Of a stretch of 64,000 nt of DNA, positions 8,541 through 16,916 are shown in pieces. This stretch comes from Pseudomonadota bacterium (GTDB lineage Bacteria > Pseudomonadota > Gammaproteobacteria > Burkholderiales > Burkholderiaceae_B), in NCBI GenBank assembly GCA_023439305.1, contig JAEXOO010000039.1:90719-154718 (forward strand), in the 5' to 3' direction. Positions within the stretch are counted from its first letter, which is position 1, and each line of letters opens with the position of its first letter. Below the pieces are notes generated by a model. That model made no database searches. It was given only the letters and a program-made list of their open reading frames with translations, and had not been told where the DNA came from. The position numbers and the translations under genes were made by a program.

Positions 8541-10367
8541 ATGTGTGGAATCGTTGGCGCCGTTGCGCAACGCAATATCGTTCCCGTCTTGCTGGAAGGC
8601 CTCAAGCGTTTGGAATACCGCGGTTATGATTCCTGCGGCGTGGCCGTTCATGCCGATGGCCAATTGCGCCGGGCCCGCAGCACGCAGCGCGTGGCGGAAT
8701 TGCAAGAGCAGGTGCAGACCGAACATCTGGAAGGCTTTACCGGTATCTCCCACACCCGCTGGGCCACGCACGGTGCGCCTGCCACGCATAACGCCCACCC
8801 CCATTTCTCGGGCAAGGGCAAGGCGCGCATTGCGCTGGTGCATAACGGCATCATCGAGAACCACGATGAGCTGCGCGCCGAACTGAAAGACATCGGCTAC
8901 GTTTTCGAAAGCCAGACCGATACCGAGGTCATCGCCCACCTGATCGATCATCTGTACAACGGCGACCTGTTCGAAGCTGTGCAGCACGTTATCCGCCGCC
9001 TGAGCGGAGCCTACGCGATTGCCGTCTTCTGCCAGGACGAGCCCCACCGCGTGGTCGGCGCCCGTCATGGCTCGCCCCTGGTCGTGGGCCTGGGCAAGAA
9101 CGAAAACTTTCTGGCCTCTGATGCGCTGGCCCTGGCCGGCACCACCGATCAGATCATCTACCTGGAAGACGGCGATGTCATCGATCTGCAGATCAACAAG
9201 GTCTGGATCGTGGACATCAATGGCAAGCCGGTGGAGCGCACTGTGCACACCGTGCATTCGCATACGGCTGCCGCCGAGCTGGGCCCCTACCGTCATTTCA
9301 TGCAGAAGGAAATCTTCGAGCAGCCGCGCGCAGTGGGCGACACGCTGCAAGACATTGAGAGCGTGACCCCCGAGCTGTTCGGGGACCAGGCCTACAAGGT
9401 GTTCCAGGAAATTGACAATGTGCTGATCCTGGCCTGCGGCACCAGCTACTACGCCGGCCTGACGGCGCGCTACTGGATTGAGTCTCTGGCCAAGATTCCG
9501 GTCAATGTGGAGATTGCCAGCGAATACCGCTACCGCGACAGCGTACCCAATCCGCGCACCTTGGTCGTGACTATTTCCCAGTCCGGCGAAACCGCCGACA
9601 CGCTGGCGGCCTTGAAGCACGCCCGCAGCCTGGGCATGGAACAGACATTGACCATCTGCAATGTATCGACCAGCGCCATGGTGCGCGAGTGCAAGCTCGC
9701 CTACATTACCCGTGCGGGCGTGGAGATCGGTGTGGCCTCGACCAAGGCCTTCACCACTCAGCTGACGGCGTTGTTCCTGCTGACCATGGCCCTGGCGCAG
9801 GTGAAGGGGCGCATGAACGAACAGCAGGAAGGCGATTACCTGAAGTCCCTGCGCCACCTGCCTACCGCCATTTCGGCTGTGTTGGCTCTGGAGCCCCAGA
9901 TCATGGCTTGGGCCGACCGCTTCGCCAGTAAGGAAAACGCCTTGTTCCTGGGCCGGGGCATGCACTATCCCATCGCCATGGAAGGCGCGCTCAAGCTCAA
10001 GGAAATCAGCTATATCCACGCTGAAGGCTATCCTGCCGGCGAATTGAAGCATGGGCCCCTGGCCCTGGTGACCGAAGCCATGCCGGTCGTCACTATCGCC
10101 CCGCGTGACGAGCTGCTGGAAAAGCTCAAGTCCAATATTGAGGAAGTCCAGGCCCGGGGCGGCGAACTGTATGTGTTCGCCGATGCCGACACACGCATCG
10201 TCAGCAATGACCGCGTGCATGTCATCCGCATGCCGGAGCACTACGGCAAGCTGTCTCCTATCCTGCACACCGTCACCCTGCAACTGTTGGCCTACCACAC
10301 TGCCTGCTCGCGCGGCACTGACGTGGACAAGCCGCGCAACCTGGCCAAGAGCGTGACGGTGGAATAA
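8541..10367 (+). CDS. glmS: Glutamine--fructose-6-phosphate aminotransferase (isomerizing)
   Basis: 608-residue enzyme that makes glucosamine-6-phosphate from fructose-6-phosphate and glutamine. The start at 8541 was chosen because Cys2 must become the N-terminal nucleophile of the glutaminase domain ([10 protein letters not shown]). The domain continues with [11 protein letters not shown] and SHTRWATHG. Two SIS isomerase domains follow ([22 protein letters not shown] and the second copy), ending with the conserved [11 protein letters not shown]. It is followed by a strong terminator at 10389-10415. Confidence 0.98.
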   Translation: MCGIVGAVAQRNIVPVLLEGLKRLEYRGYDSCGVAVHADGQLRRARSTQRVAELQEQVQTEHLEGFTGISHTRWATHGAPATHNAHPHFSGKGKARIALVHNGIIENHDELRAELKDIGYVFESQTDTEVIAHLIDHLYNGDLFEAVQHVIRRLSGAYAIAVFCQDEPHRVVGARHGSPLVVGLGKNENFLASDALALAGTTDQIIYLEDGDVIDLQINKVWIVDINGKPVERTVHTVHSHTAAAELGPYRHFMQKEIFEQPRAVGDTLQDIESVTPELFGDQAYKVFQEIDNVLILACGTSYYAGLTARYWIESLAKIPVNVEIASEYRYRDSVPNPRTLVVTISQSGETADTLAALKHARSLGMEQTLTICNVSTSAMVRECKLAYITRAGVEIGVASTKAFTTQLTALFLLTMALAQVKGRMNEQQEGDYLKSLRHLPTAISAVLALEPQIMAWADRFASKENALFLGRGMHYPIAMEGALKLKEISYIHAEGYPAGELKHGPLALVTEAMPVVTIAPRDELLEKLKSNIEEVQARGGELYVFADADTRIVSNDRVHVIRMPEHYGKLSPILHTVTLQLLAYHTACSRGTDVDKPRNLAKSVTVE

Positions 10368-10388
10368 TTTTATATCGGATTTTTATGA

Positions 10389-10415
10389 AACAGGCTGTTA
10401 TGCAGCCTGTTTTTT
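10389..10415 (+). terminator. Intrinsic terminator after glmS
   Basis: A nine-base-pair stem AACAGGCTG / CAGCCTGTT closes a five-base loop and is followed by a T run, 22 bases after the glmS stop codon. It marks the left edge of the AT-rich island. Confidence 0.85.
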
Positions 10416-10424
10416 CGAAGACAG

Positions 10425-11273
10425 TTATTGGATTTCGATGTTTTCTTGATTTGTTTTTCTGTCGATTGCTTCATCATCGCTAACTCGTACTGATGCGCCA
10501 TCGATTGGTTCCATATGGACATCGCCATTTTTTGGATTAAATGTAATTATGTGATTGTTGGAGGATGCAATGAATCTTCCGTTCGCTATAAGTATTCCAT
10601 TTTTCCATATGGCTAAGCATGGGGTGGATTTTTTTTGGTTTTCATTTTTAGTCGTTTTAGTTTTTTGGTTATTCTTTATAATGATTCTGTCTTCTCTGCT
10701 AACTAATGGAGAGCAGTAATCAGCTTCTATGTACCAGCTTTGTAAGTGTTGCTTTGCGGCATCAAATCCTAATATTGGTATAAAAGCAAATAAAGCTATG
10801 AATGAAAATATTATTAATACTGCTAGGCTGGGGATTAATCCACCTATGATTGTCGGTAAAAAAAACAATCTTTCTTTGTATGTCCATTTAATGATAGAAA
10901 ATAAAAAATTGCCTTTGGTTTTATTTTCATAAAAATTAGATTTTAATTTTTCTCCAAACTTGTTTTTAATTAATTTTTTCAATATTAAGAAAGAAATCGT
11001 TATTGTGATTCCTGTTGTTAGCGTTGTTATGGTTAGTTTTTTGAAATTTTCTATAAATTTATGATTGCTGAGCGCTTCCGTCCATCCGGAAAAAACATAG
11101 CTTGATAAATGTAGTAGTTCTAGTGTGGACGAGTAAGCAAGTTTCGCAGGAATTCCAAAAACAGATTCTATAGCGAGTGCAGCACTGTAACCTAGCAGGA
11201 ACAGTATGATTGTGCATGCGAGCACTATGGATGAGATTCCAATCGTCAGTTTAACAGATTTATTTTCTATCAT
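10425..11273 (-). CDS. Orphan membrane protein in AT-rich island
   Basis: 282-residue protein I do not recognise. Hydrophobic segments are visible at about 9-31, 82-99 and 138-169. After the last comes a short segment with WYIEADYCSPLVSRED (about 180-195), a Lys/Asn/Thr-rich linker (about 200-217), and a small beta-rich C-terminal domain (about 218-266, with NGRFIASSNNHIITFNPKNG). Base and codon use are strikingly AT-rich (Lys/Asn/Ile codons) compared with both neighbours, so it was probably acquired by transfer. It stands alone, with a duplicated ribosome site before its start. Its function is unknown; an immunity or defence role would be speculation. Confidence 0.72.
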   Translation of the reverse strand: MIENKSVKLTIGISSIVLACTIILFLLGYSAALAIESVFGIPAKLAYSSTLELLHLSSYVFSGWTEALSNHKFIENFKKLTITTLTTGITITISFLILKKLIKNKFGEKLKSNFYENKTKGNFLFSIIKWTYKERLFFLPTIIGGLIPSLAVLIIFSFIALFAFIPILGFDAAKQHLQSWYIEADYCSPLVSREDRIIIKNNQKTKTTKNENQKKSTPCLAIWKNGILIANGRFIASSNNHIITFNPKNGDVHMEPIDGASVRVSDDEAIDRKTNQENIEIQ

Positions 11274-11299
11274 TTTTTTCCCTTAATTTTTTCCCTTAA
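11274..11299 (-). repeat. Tandem 13-base repeat carrying a duplicated ribosome site
   Basis: Two exact copies of TTTTTTCCCTTAA (11274-11286 and 11287-11299) lie directly before the start codon of the orphan membrane protein. On the minus strand each copy reads TTAAGGGAAAAAA. The near copy places AAGGG six bases before the ATG; the far copy is a spare 13 bases further up. Confidence 0.8.
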
Positions 11300-11771
11300 T
11301 TTTTTATTTTATATCTTTTTATTTGTTGTTTTTTCAAATAATCGATATTCGTTTTTTTTGTATATAAATTATCAAATTATTTTTTACGTCGGCTTCTTTG
11401 TCTAGGCCCAGTAGGCTTAAGAAAGTGGTGAGTGCTTATTTTTTATGGGGCCGCCCGACAACGGTCAGCATTATGTCGCCGCGTTGCGCGGCGGAACTTG
11501 ATCTGTGTGATGGGAGCTTAGAGCAGGAAGAGTTGTTGGCTCTTAAATGTTCCGATCGGTTTCTTGGCCACTGGGTGGGTGTTACGAGATCATCTACGAG
11601 GTGGAGTCCGAAAGGGTAAGGCCCAACGCTTAGCGCTGACGTTGTAGGGATGAGGGATGTGGCTGCATGAAGGCCTTTAGGCCACCCTGGCGTGACCGGG
11701 ACCTTGTCTGACGAACATTTCAGCGTCTGTCGATGCTTCTGTCGTGGAAAGCGCTTTAACGCATTTTCCCT
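11300..11771. other. Intergenic part of the island, no assignable gene
   Basis: About 470 bases without a gene I can name. 11300-11390 is extremely AT-rich and probably holds the promoter of the orphan gene. From about 11400 composition returns towards the genome average. The stretch 11398-11660 has short plus-strand fragments in two frames (a run containing SLEQEELLALKCSDRFLGHW, and YEIIYEVESERVRPNA ending at a stop near 11633), which could be the decayed end of a gene. No family match is recognised, and no terminal inverted repeats or integrase are seen. Confidence 0.4.
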
Positions 11772-13010
11772 TTACCTCAGCATGTCCACCAGCGTATGCG
11801 CAATCACCTTGGTGGCTTTGCTGATGGTCTCCACCGGCACGCGTTCGTCGGCGCGATGGCCATTGGCTTCCAGCAAGTCGCGCGGGCCGGCGCCGTACAT
11901 GATGGTGGGGATGCCGTGTTCGCTGTAGAGCCGGGCGTCCGTGTACAGGGGAATGCCCATTCCGGCGGGAATGGCTTCGCCCATGACGGCCTGGGCGTTT
12001 TGCGCCAGAGTGTCGGCGAAAGCGGCGGATGCGGCCGTGGGTGTCAACGGGCGCGCCAGCAGAATCTGTTCGATTTCGACTTGGATGCCGGGTAGTCCTT
12101 GCACGGATTCAGTCAGGATCTGGCGCAGTTCCTGTTCGACCTGGGCGGGGCTTTCTTCGGGGATGATGCGCCGGTCTATGCGCAGCACGACCTCGTCTGC
12201 CACCACGTTGGTATTGATGCCGCCTTTGATCAGGCCGACCACGCAGGTCGGCGAAGTGATGCCGGGCGTAGCCGAGACAATCTGATTCAGCGAGTCGCGG
12301 TAGCGATAAAACGCGTTCAGCAGAGCGGCGGTGGCTTCGATGGCGTCATGGCCGGTATGTGGAGCGGCCGCGTGGCCCGACTTGCCCTGTAGGCGCACTT
12401 CCAGGTGCAGGCAGCCGTTGTGGGCAATGACCACGTTGTACGAGAACGCGGCGCAGATCACGTAGTCCGGCTTGACGATACCGTTCTCCAGCAGCCAGCC
12501 GGGCCCCAGCAGGCCGCCGGTTTCCTCGTCGAAGGTCAAGTGCAGTTCGACCGTGCCGTGGAGCGGGACTGCAGCTTGTTTGAGCGCCTGCAAGGCATAC
12601 GCATAAGTGACGAAGTCGGACTTGGAAACGGCCGCCCCGCGTCCGTACAGCCAGCCGTTCTTCTGTTCCGCGCCGTAGGGGTCCGTAGTCCATCCCAGGC
12701 CCGGCGGCACCACGTCGCCATGCGCATTCAAGGCAATGACGGGGCCGTCGCCGAAACGCTCCCGAACCACCAGGTTGACGACTGACTGCATGCCGGCTTG
12801 CGCGCAAATCTGCGGGTCGACTTCGTGCAGTTCGATTTCGAAACCCATCTGCATCAGTTGTACCGCCGCCACCTGCGCGATCGGCGCACAGTTGCCAGGA
12901 GGATTATCCGAAGGAGTCCGTACCAATTCAGCCAGATGAGTGATAGCGTTACCATGGCTGGCGTCAATCAGCTGCGAGAGCTGGTTCTTGATGGATTCTC
13001 TGTGCGGCAT
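11772..13010 (-). CDS. M20 family amidohydrolase/peptidase (ArgE/DapE-like)
   Basis: 412-residue cytoplasmic M20-type hydrolase, expected to cleave an N-acyl or carbamoyl amide from an amino-acid-like substrate. Metal-site features present: NAHGDVV (His97, Asp99), FDEETGG (Glu162-Glu163), and the C-terminal GHRADERV. The usual bridging aspartate of GRGxxDMKG is Val128 here (GRGAAVSKSDF), and the usual Glu/Asp ligand near residue 188 is replaced by an AAFSYN segment. The start at 13010 follows a GAGGAGA ribosome site. It is divergent from a GntR regulator, with a TTGTAAACAA site between them. Confidence 0.87.
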   Translation of the reverse strand: MPHRESIKNQLSQLIDASHGNAITHLAELVRTPSDNPPGNCAPIAQVAAVQLMQMGFEIELHEVDPQICAQAGMQSVVNLVVRERFGDGPVIALNAHGDVVPPGLGWTTDPYGAEQKNGWLYGRGAAVSKSDFVTYAYALQALKQAAVPLHGTVELHLTFDEETGGLLGPGWLLENGIVKPDYVICAAFSYNVVIAHNGCLHLEVRLQGKSGHAAAPHTGHDAIEATAALLNAFYRYRDSLNQIVSATPGITSPTCVVGLIKGGINTNVVADEVVLRIDRRIIPEESPAQVEQELRQILTESVQGLPGIQVEIEQILLARPLTPTAASAAFADTLAQNAQAVMGEAIPAGMGIPLYTDARLYSEHGIPTIMYGAGPRDLLEANGHRADERVPVETISKATKVIAHTLVDMLR

Positions 13011-13110
13011 GCAACGCGTCTCCTCGGTGAGATGCCAGTGTGTGTGGGCGTGAATGGTAAAATTCAGGCCTGACAATGATGAATAATTTTGTGTTTTTTT
13101 TATAAATATA

Positions 13111-13120
13111 TTGTAAACAA
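13111..13120. promoter_or_regulatory. Candidate GntR operator TTGTAAACAA
   Basis: A TTGTWWACAA element in the divergent region between the M20 gene and the GntR regulator. The same motif recurs as a perfect palindrome before dctP (14049-14058), and a one-mismatch copy lies at 14027-14036. Recurrence on both sides of the regulator supports an operator, but this is inference. Confidence 0.55.
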
Positions 13121-13161
13121 TCTAATTTAGTACTGTGGTTACTCCGAATGGTAAACATCAA

Positions 13162-13839
13162 ATGCTGACGAAACGCGCGCTGGACGCCGATGAAATCTAC
13201 GATCGTATTCTCTTGGCGATCACCGAGCGCCGCCTGCAGCCAGGCGCCCGACTGGTGGAAGAGCGCCTCAGTGAAGTCACTGGCGCGAGCCGGGCGCGCA
13301 TTCGGCAAGTGCTCTCGCGCCTGGCGCATGAGCAATTGGTCAGCTTGGTGCCTAACAAAGGCGCTTGTATCGCCAGCCCGACGGTGGAGGAAGCGCAGGA
13401 ACTGTTCTATGCCCGGCGCCTGATCGAGCCCAGCCTGGTGGCGGACTTGGCTGGCCGCATCACCCCGGCGCAGATACAGAGGCTGAAGACTCATGTCCAG
13501 GCCGAAAAAGAAGCCCGCCGGCAACGTGATATGCGCACGGTGGTACGCCTGTCGGGAGAATTCCACATGTTGTTGGTGGATATGGCGGCATCGCGCATGT
13601 TGCATCGGATCATGCGTGAGCTGACCGCCTTCACCTGCCTGATCATCACGCTTTATGACAAACCGACCATGTCCGCTTGTTCGGACCACGAGCATCAGGA
13701 TCTGATCACATGCCTGGAGGCAGGCGACTCAGTCGGTGCTCACCGCATCATGTTGAATCATCTTCTGGGTATCGAGCAGGCCCTGGACCTGTCGGGCGAG
13801 GACGACGAATTGCCGGATTTCGACGATATCTTCAAGTAA
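13162..13839 (+). CDS. GntR family transcriptional regulator (FadR/FCD type)
   Basis: About 225 residues from the ATG at 13162; a GTG at 13135 in the same frame would add nine residues, and neither start has a clear ribosome site. The N-terminal winged helix covers about residues 5-70 (RLQPGARLVEERLSEVTGAS, then recognition helix RARIRQVLSRLAHEQLV). The C-terminal all-helical FCD domain has metal-site-type residues in GEFHMLLVDM and the final DSVGAHRIMLNHL. It probably represses the flanking M20 and TRAP genes and responds to the imported compound. Confidence 0.92.
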   Translation: MLTKRALDADEIYDRILLAITERRLQPGARLVEERLSEVTGASRARIRQVLSRLAHEQLVSLVPNKGACIASPTVEEAQELFYARRLIEPSLVADLAGRITPAQIQRLKTHVQAEKEARRQRDMRTVVRLSGEFHMLLVDMAASRMLHRIMRELTAFTCLIITLYDKPTMSACSDHEHQDLITCLEAGDSVGAHRIMLNHLLGIEQALDLSGEDDELPDFDDIFK

Positions 13840-13861
13840 GCCCATGGCATGACCGGTGAGC

Positions 13862-13895
13862 CGGCTGTCTCTGATCAGAGACAGCCGTTTTTTTT
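13862..13895 (+). terminator. Intrinsic terminator after the GntR gene
   Basis: A perfect 26-base palindrome (CGGCTGTCTCTGA and its complement) is followed by eight T residues, 22 bases after the GntR stop codon. It separates the regulator from the TRAP operon, so the latter needs its own promoter downstream. Confidence 0.88.
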
Positions 13896-14026
13896 CGCCA
13901 TGACCTAGGCGCGCCGGCATGCTTCGAGAGCATGGAAATCCGCGGGTCTCTGTGAGTGTGAACGTAAACTGTCGTGCAGCTGAATAGGGTTTACGACTAT
14001 TTTTTGTCATTTTCACCTCTGTATTA

Positions 14027-14058
14027 TTGTTAACTAAACGTCATTGCTTTGTTAACAA
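14027..14058. promoter_or_regulatory. Paired candidate GntR operators upstream of dctP
   Basis: Two copies of the motif lie 12 bases apart: TTGTTAACTA at 14027-14036 (one mismatch) and the perfect palindrome TTGTTAACAA at 14049-14058. They end 18 bases before the dctP start codon and match the site at 13111-13120, pointing to common control by the adjacent GntR protein. Confidence 0.6.
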
Positions 14059-14076
14059 TTGAACAGGGGTGGTGAG

Positions 14077-15072
14077 ATGAAGCTGAACAAGTTCTTGATG
14101 CTGGCCGGGGTGAGCATGGCCTTGCTGTCCGCGGGCGCGCCCGCCAGCGCGGTGGAGCGCCTGCGTATTGCAGGTAATCATCCCGTTGAAGATGCTGTCT
14201 CGCGCTCGATGGAGGTCTTCAAGAAACTGGTGGAGGAGCGTTCGGCGGGCGAAATCCAAGTCGACCTGTTTCCCGCCATGCAATTGGGCGGGGCCACCGA
14301 GAACGTGGATCAGGTGCGTTCAGGAACCGTGTTCGCCACGCTGATCTCGTCGGCCTACCTGACCCGCTTGGTGCCAGAGTACGAGGCTTTGAGCTTGCCG
14401 TTCCTGTTTGATAACCGCGCCCAGGTCGCCAAGCTGGTGGATGGGCCAGCGGGCGATAAGCTTCAGGAGAAAATGGGCAAGCAGGGCTTCGAGGTCCTGA
14501 GCTACGGCGAGATCGGGTTTCGCCATGTGACCAATAGCTTGCGCCCGCTGGCGACAGCGGATGATTTCCGCAGCATGCGCATCCGCTTGCAGCCTAACGA
14601 AGTGCATCTGGCCACGTTCCGCGCATTGGGCAGCAATCCTATTTCCATGGATGTGTCCGAACTCTATTCGGCCTTGCAGCAAAAAGTCCTGGATGGGCAG
14701 GAAAATCCCTACAGTACGATTGCCAGCCGCCGCTTCAACGAGGTTCAGGGGCATTTGTCCGACAGCTCACATTTCTACGATGTGTTGGTGGTCATGGCCA
14801 ACAAGCGGCGCTACGACAAGCTCTCGCCCGAGCATCAGAAGATCGTAGGCCAGGCCATGCAGGAAGCCATGCAGTGGCAACGGGACACGGCCGAGAAGGA
14901 AGACAATGCCTACCGCGACAAACTGATTGAATCGGGTATGGTCTTCACGCCCATCGCGCCCGACGTGCGCGAGCAACTGCGCGCTTCGACGGCGGGGGTC
15001 GTGGATCAGGTCAAGAAGCGCACCGATCCCGTTTTTGTGGATCTGGTTCTTGAGCAAGTGAGAGCGCCATGA
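14077..15072 (+). CDS. dctP: TRAP transporter periplasmic solute-binding protein
   Basis: 331-residue DctP-type receptor of a tripartite ATP-independent transporter. A signal peptide covers about residues 1-24 (LMLAGVSMALLSAGAPASA). The family pattern is visible in RIAGNHPVEDAVSRSMEVFK near the N-terminus and in the solute-site segment with RIRLQPNEVH, where the conserved Arg binds the carboxylate of ligands. The start at 14077 follows AGGGGTGGTGAG. Its stop overlaps the start of dctQ (ATGA). Ligands of the family are usually organic acids; the actual one is unknown. Confidence 0.93.
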   Translation: MKLNKFLMLAGVSMALLSAGAPASAVERLRIAGNHPVEDAVSRSMEVFKKLVEERSAGEIQVDLFPAMQLGGATENVDQVRSGTVFATLISSAYLTRLVPEYEALSLPFLFDNRAQVAKLVDGPAGDKLQEKMGKQGFEVLSYGEIGFRHVTNSLRPLATADDFRSMRIRLQPNEVHLATFRALGSNPISMDVSELYSALQQKVLDGQENPYSTIASRRFNEVQGHLSDSSHFYDVLVVMANKRRYDKLSPEHQKIVGQAMQEAMQWQRDTAEKEDNAYRDKLIESGMVFTPIAPDVREQLRASTAGVVDQVKKRTDPVFVDLVLEQVRAP

Positions 15073-15590
15073 GCGAGCAGGTGACGGCGCTGCCGCCCGG
15101 CTTTGGCGGACTCAAGGCGTTCCTGAGCCGTCTGGACAGGCTGACCTATTGGGTCATTGTGAGTGTGATCGGAGCCATGACTTTGATCGTGGCGATCCAG
15201 GTCATCATGCGCTACTTCTTCGGCCTGTCCATCGACTCGGCGGACGAGCTGTCGCGCTTGCTCTTTGTCTGGTCTATTTTTCTGGCCGTGCCGCATGGCG
15301 TGCGCATGGGCATCCATGTGGGTATCGATGTCCTGGTAGGTACGCTGTCGGCCACGGCGCGCGACCGCATCTTTCGGGCAACCTGCCTGGTCAGCATGGT
15401 GCTGATGGCCGTGGTTTGCCTGGGCGCCTGGACGGCGACGCTTGAGCGCTGGCCCGAGCTGATGCCCACATTGCCCCTGAGCTCGGCCATGTTCTACATC
15501 CCCTTGCTGATCTGCGCCGTGCACAGTTTTCTGCATCTGTTGCTGCAACTGCGTTGCGGAGCTTCGGTCTGGGCAGGAGAAAATCTATGA
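15069..15590 (+). CDS. dctQ: TRAP transporter small permease
   Basis: 173-residue DctQ-type membrane subunit with four hydrophobic helices. The conserved features are the segment QVIMRYFFGLSIDSADELSR at about residues 45-64 and a following HGVRMGIHVGIDVL stretch. It overlaps dctP by four bases at its start and dctM by four bases at its end, so the three subunits are translationally coupled. Confidence 0.93.
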   Translation: MSEQVTALPPGFGGLKAFLSRLDRLTYWVIVSVIGAMTLIVAIQVIMRYFFGLSIDSADELSRLLFVWSIFLAVPHGVRMGIHVGIDVLVGTLSATARDRIFRATCLVSMVLMAVVCLGAWTATLERWPELMPTLPLSSAMFYIPLLICAVHSFLHLLLQLRCGASVWAGENL

Positions 15591-16867
15591 GCGCGTATCT
15601 GGTCTTGCTGTTCCTGGTCCTTGCGCTGACAGGCATGCCGCTGGCGTTTGCGCTGGGGCTCGCCTCCGTTTTTGCGATCTGGATGCTGGATTTCGAGCTG
15701 GTCGTGATGCCGCAGCGCATGATGCACGCGGTCAACAACTTTCCGCTCATGGCGATTCCGCTGTTCATCCTGGCGGGCGAACTGATGGTGCGCGCCAACA
15801 TCATGGAAAGGCTGATCGGCTTTGCCAACAGCATGGTGGGGCGGGTCAACGGCGGCCTGGCGCAGGTGACCATTATTTCCGGCACGATTTTCTCGTCAGT
15901 ATCCGGCGCCGCTGTGGCCAGCGCCAGCGCTTTGGGCAGCACCTTGATGCCTTCGCTGCGCAAGCACTATCCGGACGGCTATTCCGGTGCGGTGATCTGC
16001 TCCGCCGCCAACCTGGGCGCTATCTTCCCGCCCAGCAACGCCATGATCGTCTACGCACTGATGGCGGGCTCGTCCGTGTCCGTGGGCGGCTTGTTCATGG
16101 CCGGGGTTGTACCCGGCTTCGTGCTGGTGCTGTGCTTCATGCTGTGGGCGGGGTTCACCGCCAAGCGCCGGGGCTACCCTTTTACCGGCGAGCATTTCAG
16201 CCTGCGCAATATGCTGGTTCAGGCCCGGCGCGCGCTGGTCATCTTGTTCATGCCCATCATTGTGGTGGGGGGGATTGTGTTCGGCGCGTTCACGGCCACG
16301 GAGGGGGCGGCTATTGCCGTGGTGTATTCAGCCCTGATCGGCTTTCTGGTCACCAAGACGCTGCGCATTGCCGACTTGCCGGGCTGCTTGTTCCGGGCGG
16401 CGGTGACATCCGCCATGGTCGGTGCGCTGGTGGCTTTCGCGGCAGCGGTCACGTTCATCTTCACGGTGGAGATGGTGCCGGCCCAGCTGTCATCTTTCAT
16501 CCAGGGCTTGACGCAGAACCCCATGGTGTTCTTGCTGCTGGTCATGGCCCTGCTGATCGTGCTGGGCATGTTCCTGGAGTCGAATGCGGCCTACATCATG
16601 CTGGTACCGCTGTTTGCGCCCCTGGCGCTGGCCTATGGCATTGATCCGCTGTACTTCGGCTTTCTGTTCGTGTTCAACCTGATCATCGGCATGATGACCC
16701 CGCCGGTAGGCGTGTTGTATTTCGTGGTCAGCGGCATCGGCAAAGTGCCGCTGGGCACCTTGATCCGTGACTCCTTCCCCTTTGTGCTGGTGCAGTTCGC
16801 CGTGCTGGGACTGTGCATCGTGTTCCCTGGCCTGGTGACGGCTTTGCCTCGAGCCATGGGTTTCTGA
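15587..16867 (+). CDS. dctM: TRAP transporter large permease
   Basis: 426-residue DctM-type permease that carries out sodium-driven uptake with DctP and DctQ. It is almost entirely hydrophobic, with about twelve membrane segments. Family patterns include GMPLAFALG near the N-terminus, SGAAVASASALG at about residues 105-116, and IFPPSNAMIVYALM. The start at 15587 overlaps the dctQ stop and has a GCAGGAG ribosome site. A hairpin follows its stop codon. Confidence 0.94.
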   Translation: MSAYLVLLFLVLALTGMPLAFALGLASVFAIWMLDFELVVMPQRMMHAVNNFPLMAIPLFILAGELMVRANIMERLIGFANSMVGRVNGGLAQVTIISGTIFSSVSGAAVASASALGSTLMPSLRKHYPDGYSGAVICSAANLGAIFPPSNAMIVYALMAGSSVSVGGLFMAGVVPGFVLVLCFMLWAGFTAKRRGYPFTGEHFSLRNMLVQARRALVILFMPIIVVGGIVFGAFTATEGAAIAVVYSALIGFLVTKTLRIADLPGCLFRAAVTSAMVGALVAFAAAVTFIFTVEMVPAQLSSFIQGLTQNPMVFLLLVMALLIVLGMFLESNAAYIMLVPLFAPLALAYGIDPLYFGFLFVFNLIIGMMTPPVGVLYFVVSGIGKVPLGTLIRDSFPFVLVQFAVLGLCIVFPGLVTALPRAMGF

Positions 16868-16874
16868 TTATCGT

Positions 16875-16896
16875 ACGGCCCCTGAGAAGGGGCCGT
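16875..16896 (+). terminator. Hairpin after dctM (weak terminator or attenuator)
   Basis: A nine-base-pair GC-rich stem ACGGCCCCT / AGGGGCCGT with a GAGA loop lies seven bases after the dctM stop. Only a poor T tract follows (CTTGTC), so it may partly terminate or stabilise the upstream message rather than fully isolate the downstream genes. Confidence 0.55.
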
Positions 16897-16916
16897 CTTG
16901 TCATGTAGAGAACTGT

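Noticed and set aside
8475..10298. Long minus-strand open frame opposite glmS
   Set aside because: Lies entirely antisense to an unambiguous glmS. Its His/Gln/Gly-rich product has no recognisable domain and is the typical shadow of high-GC coding sequence.
10368..11771. Insertion sequence or prophage fragment as the origin of the AT-rich island
   Set aside because: No transposase, integrase, terminal inverted repeats, target-site duplication or tRNA attachment site can be seen.
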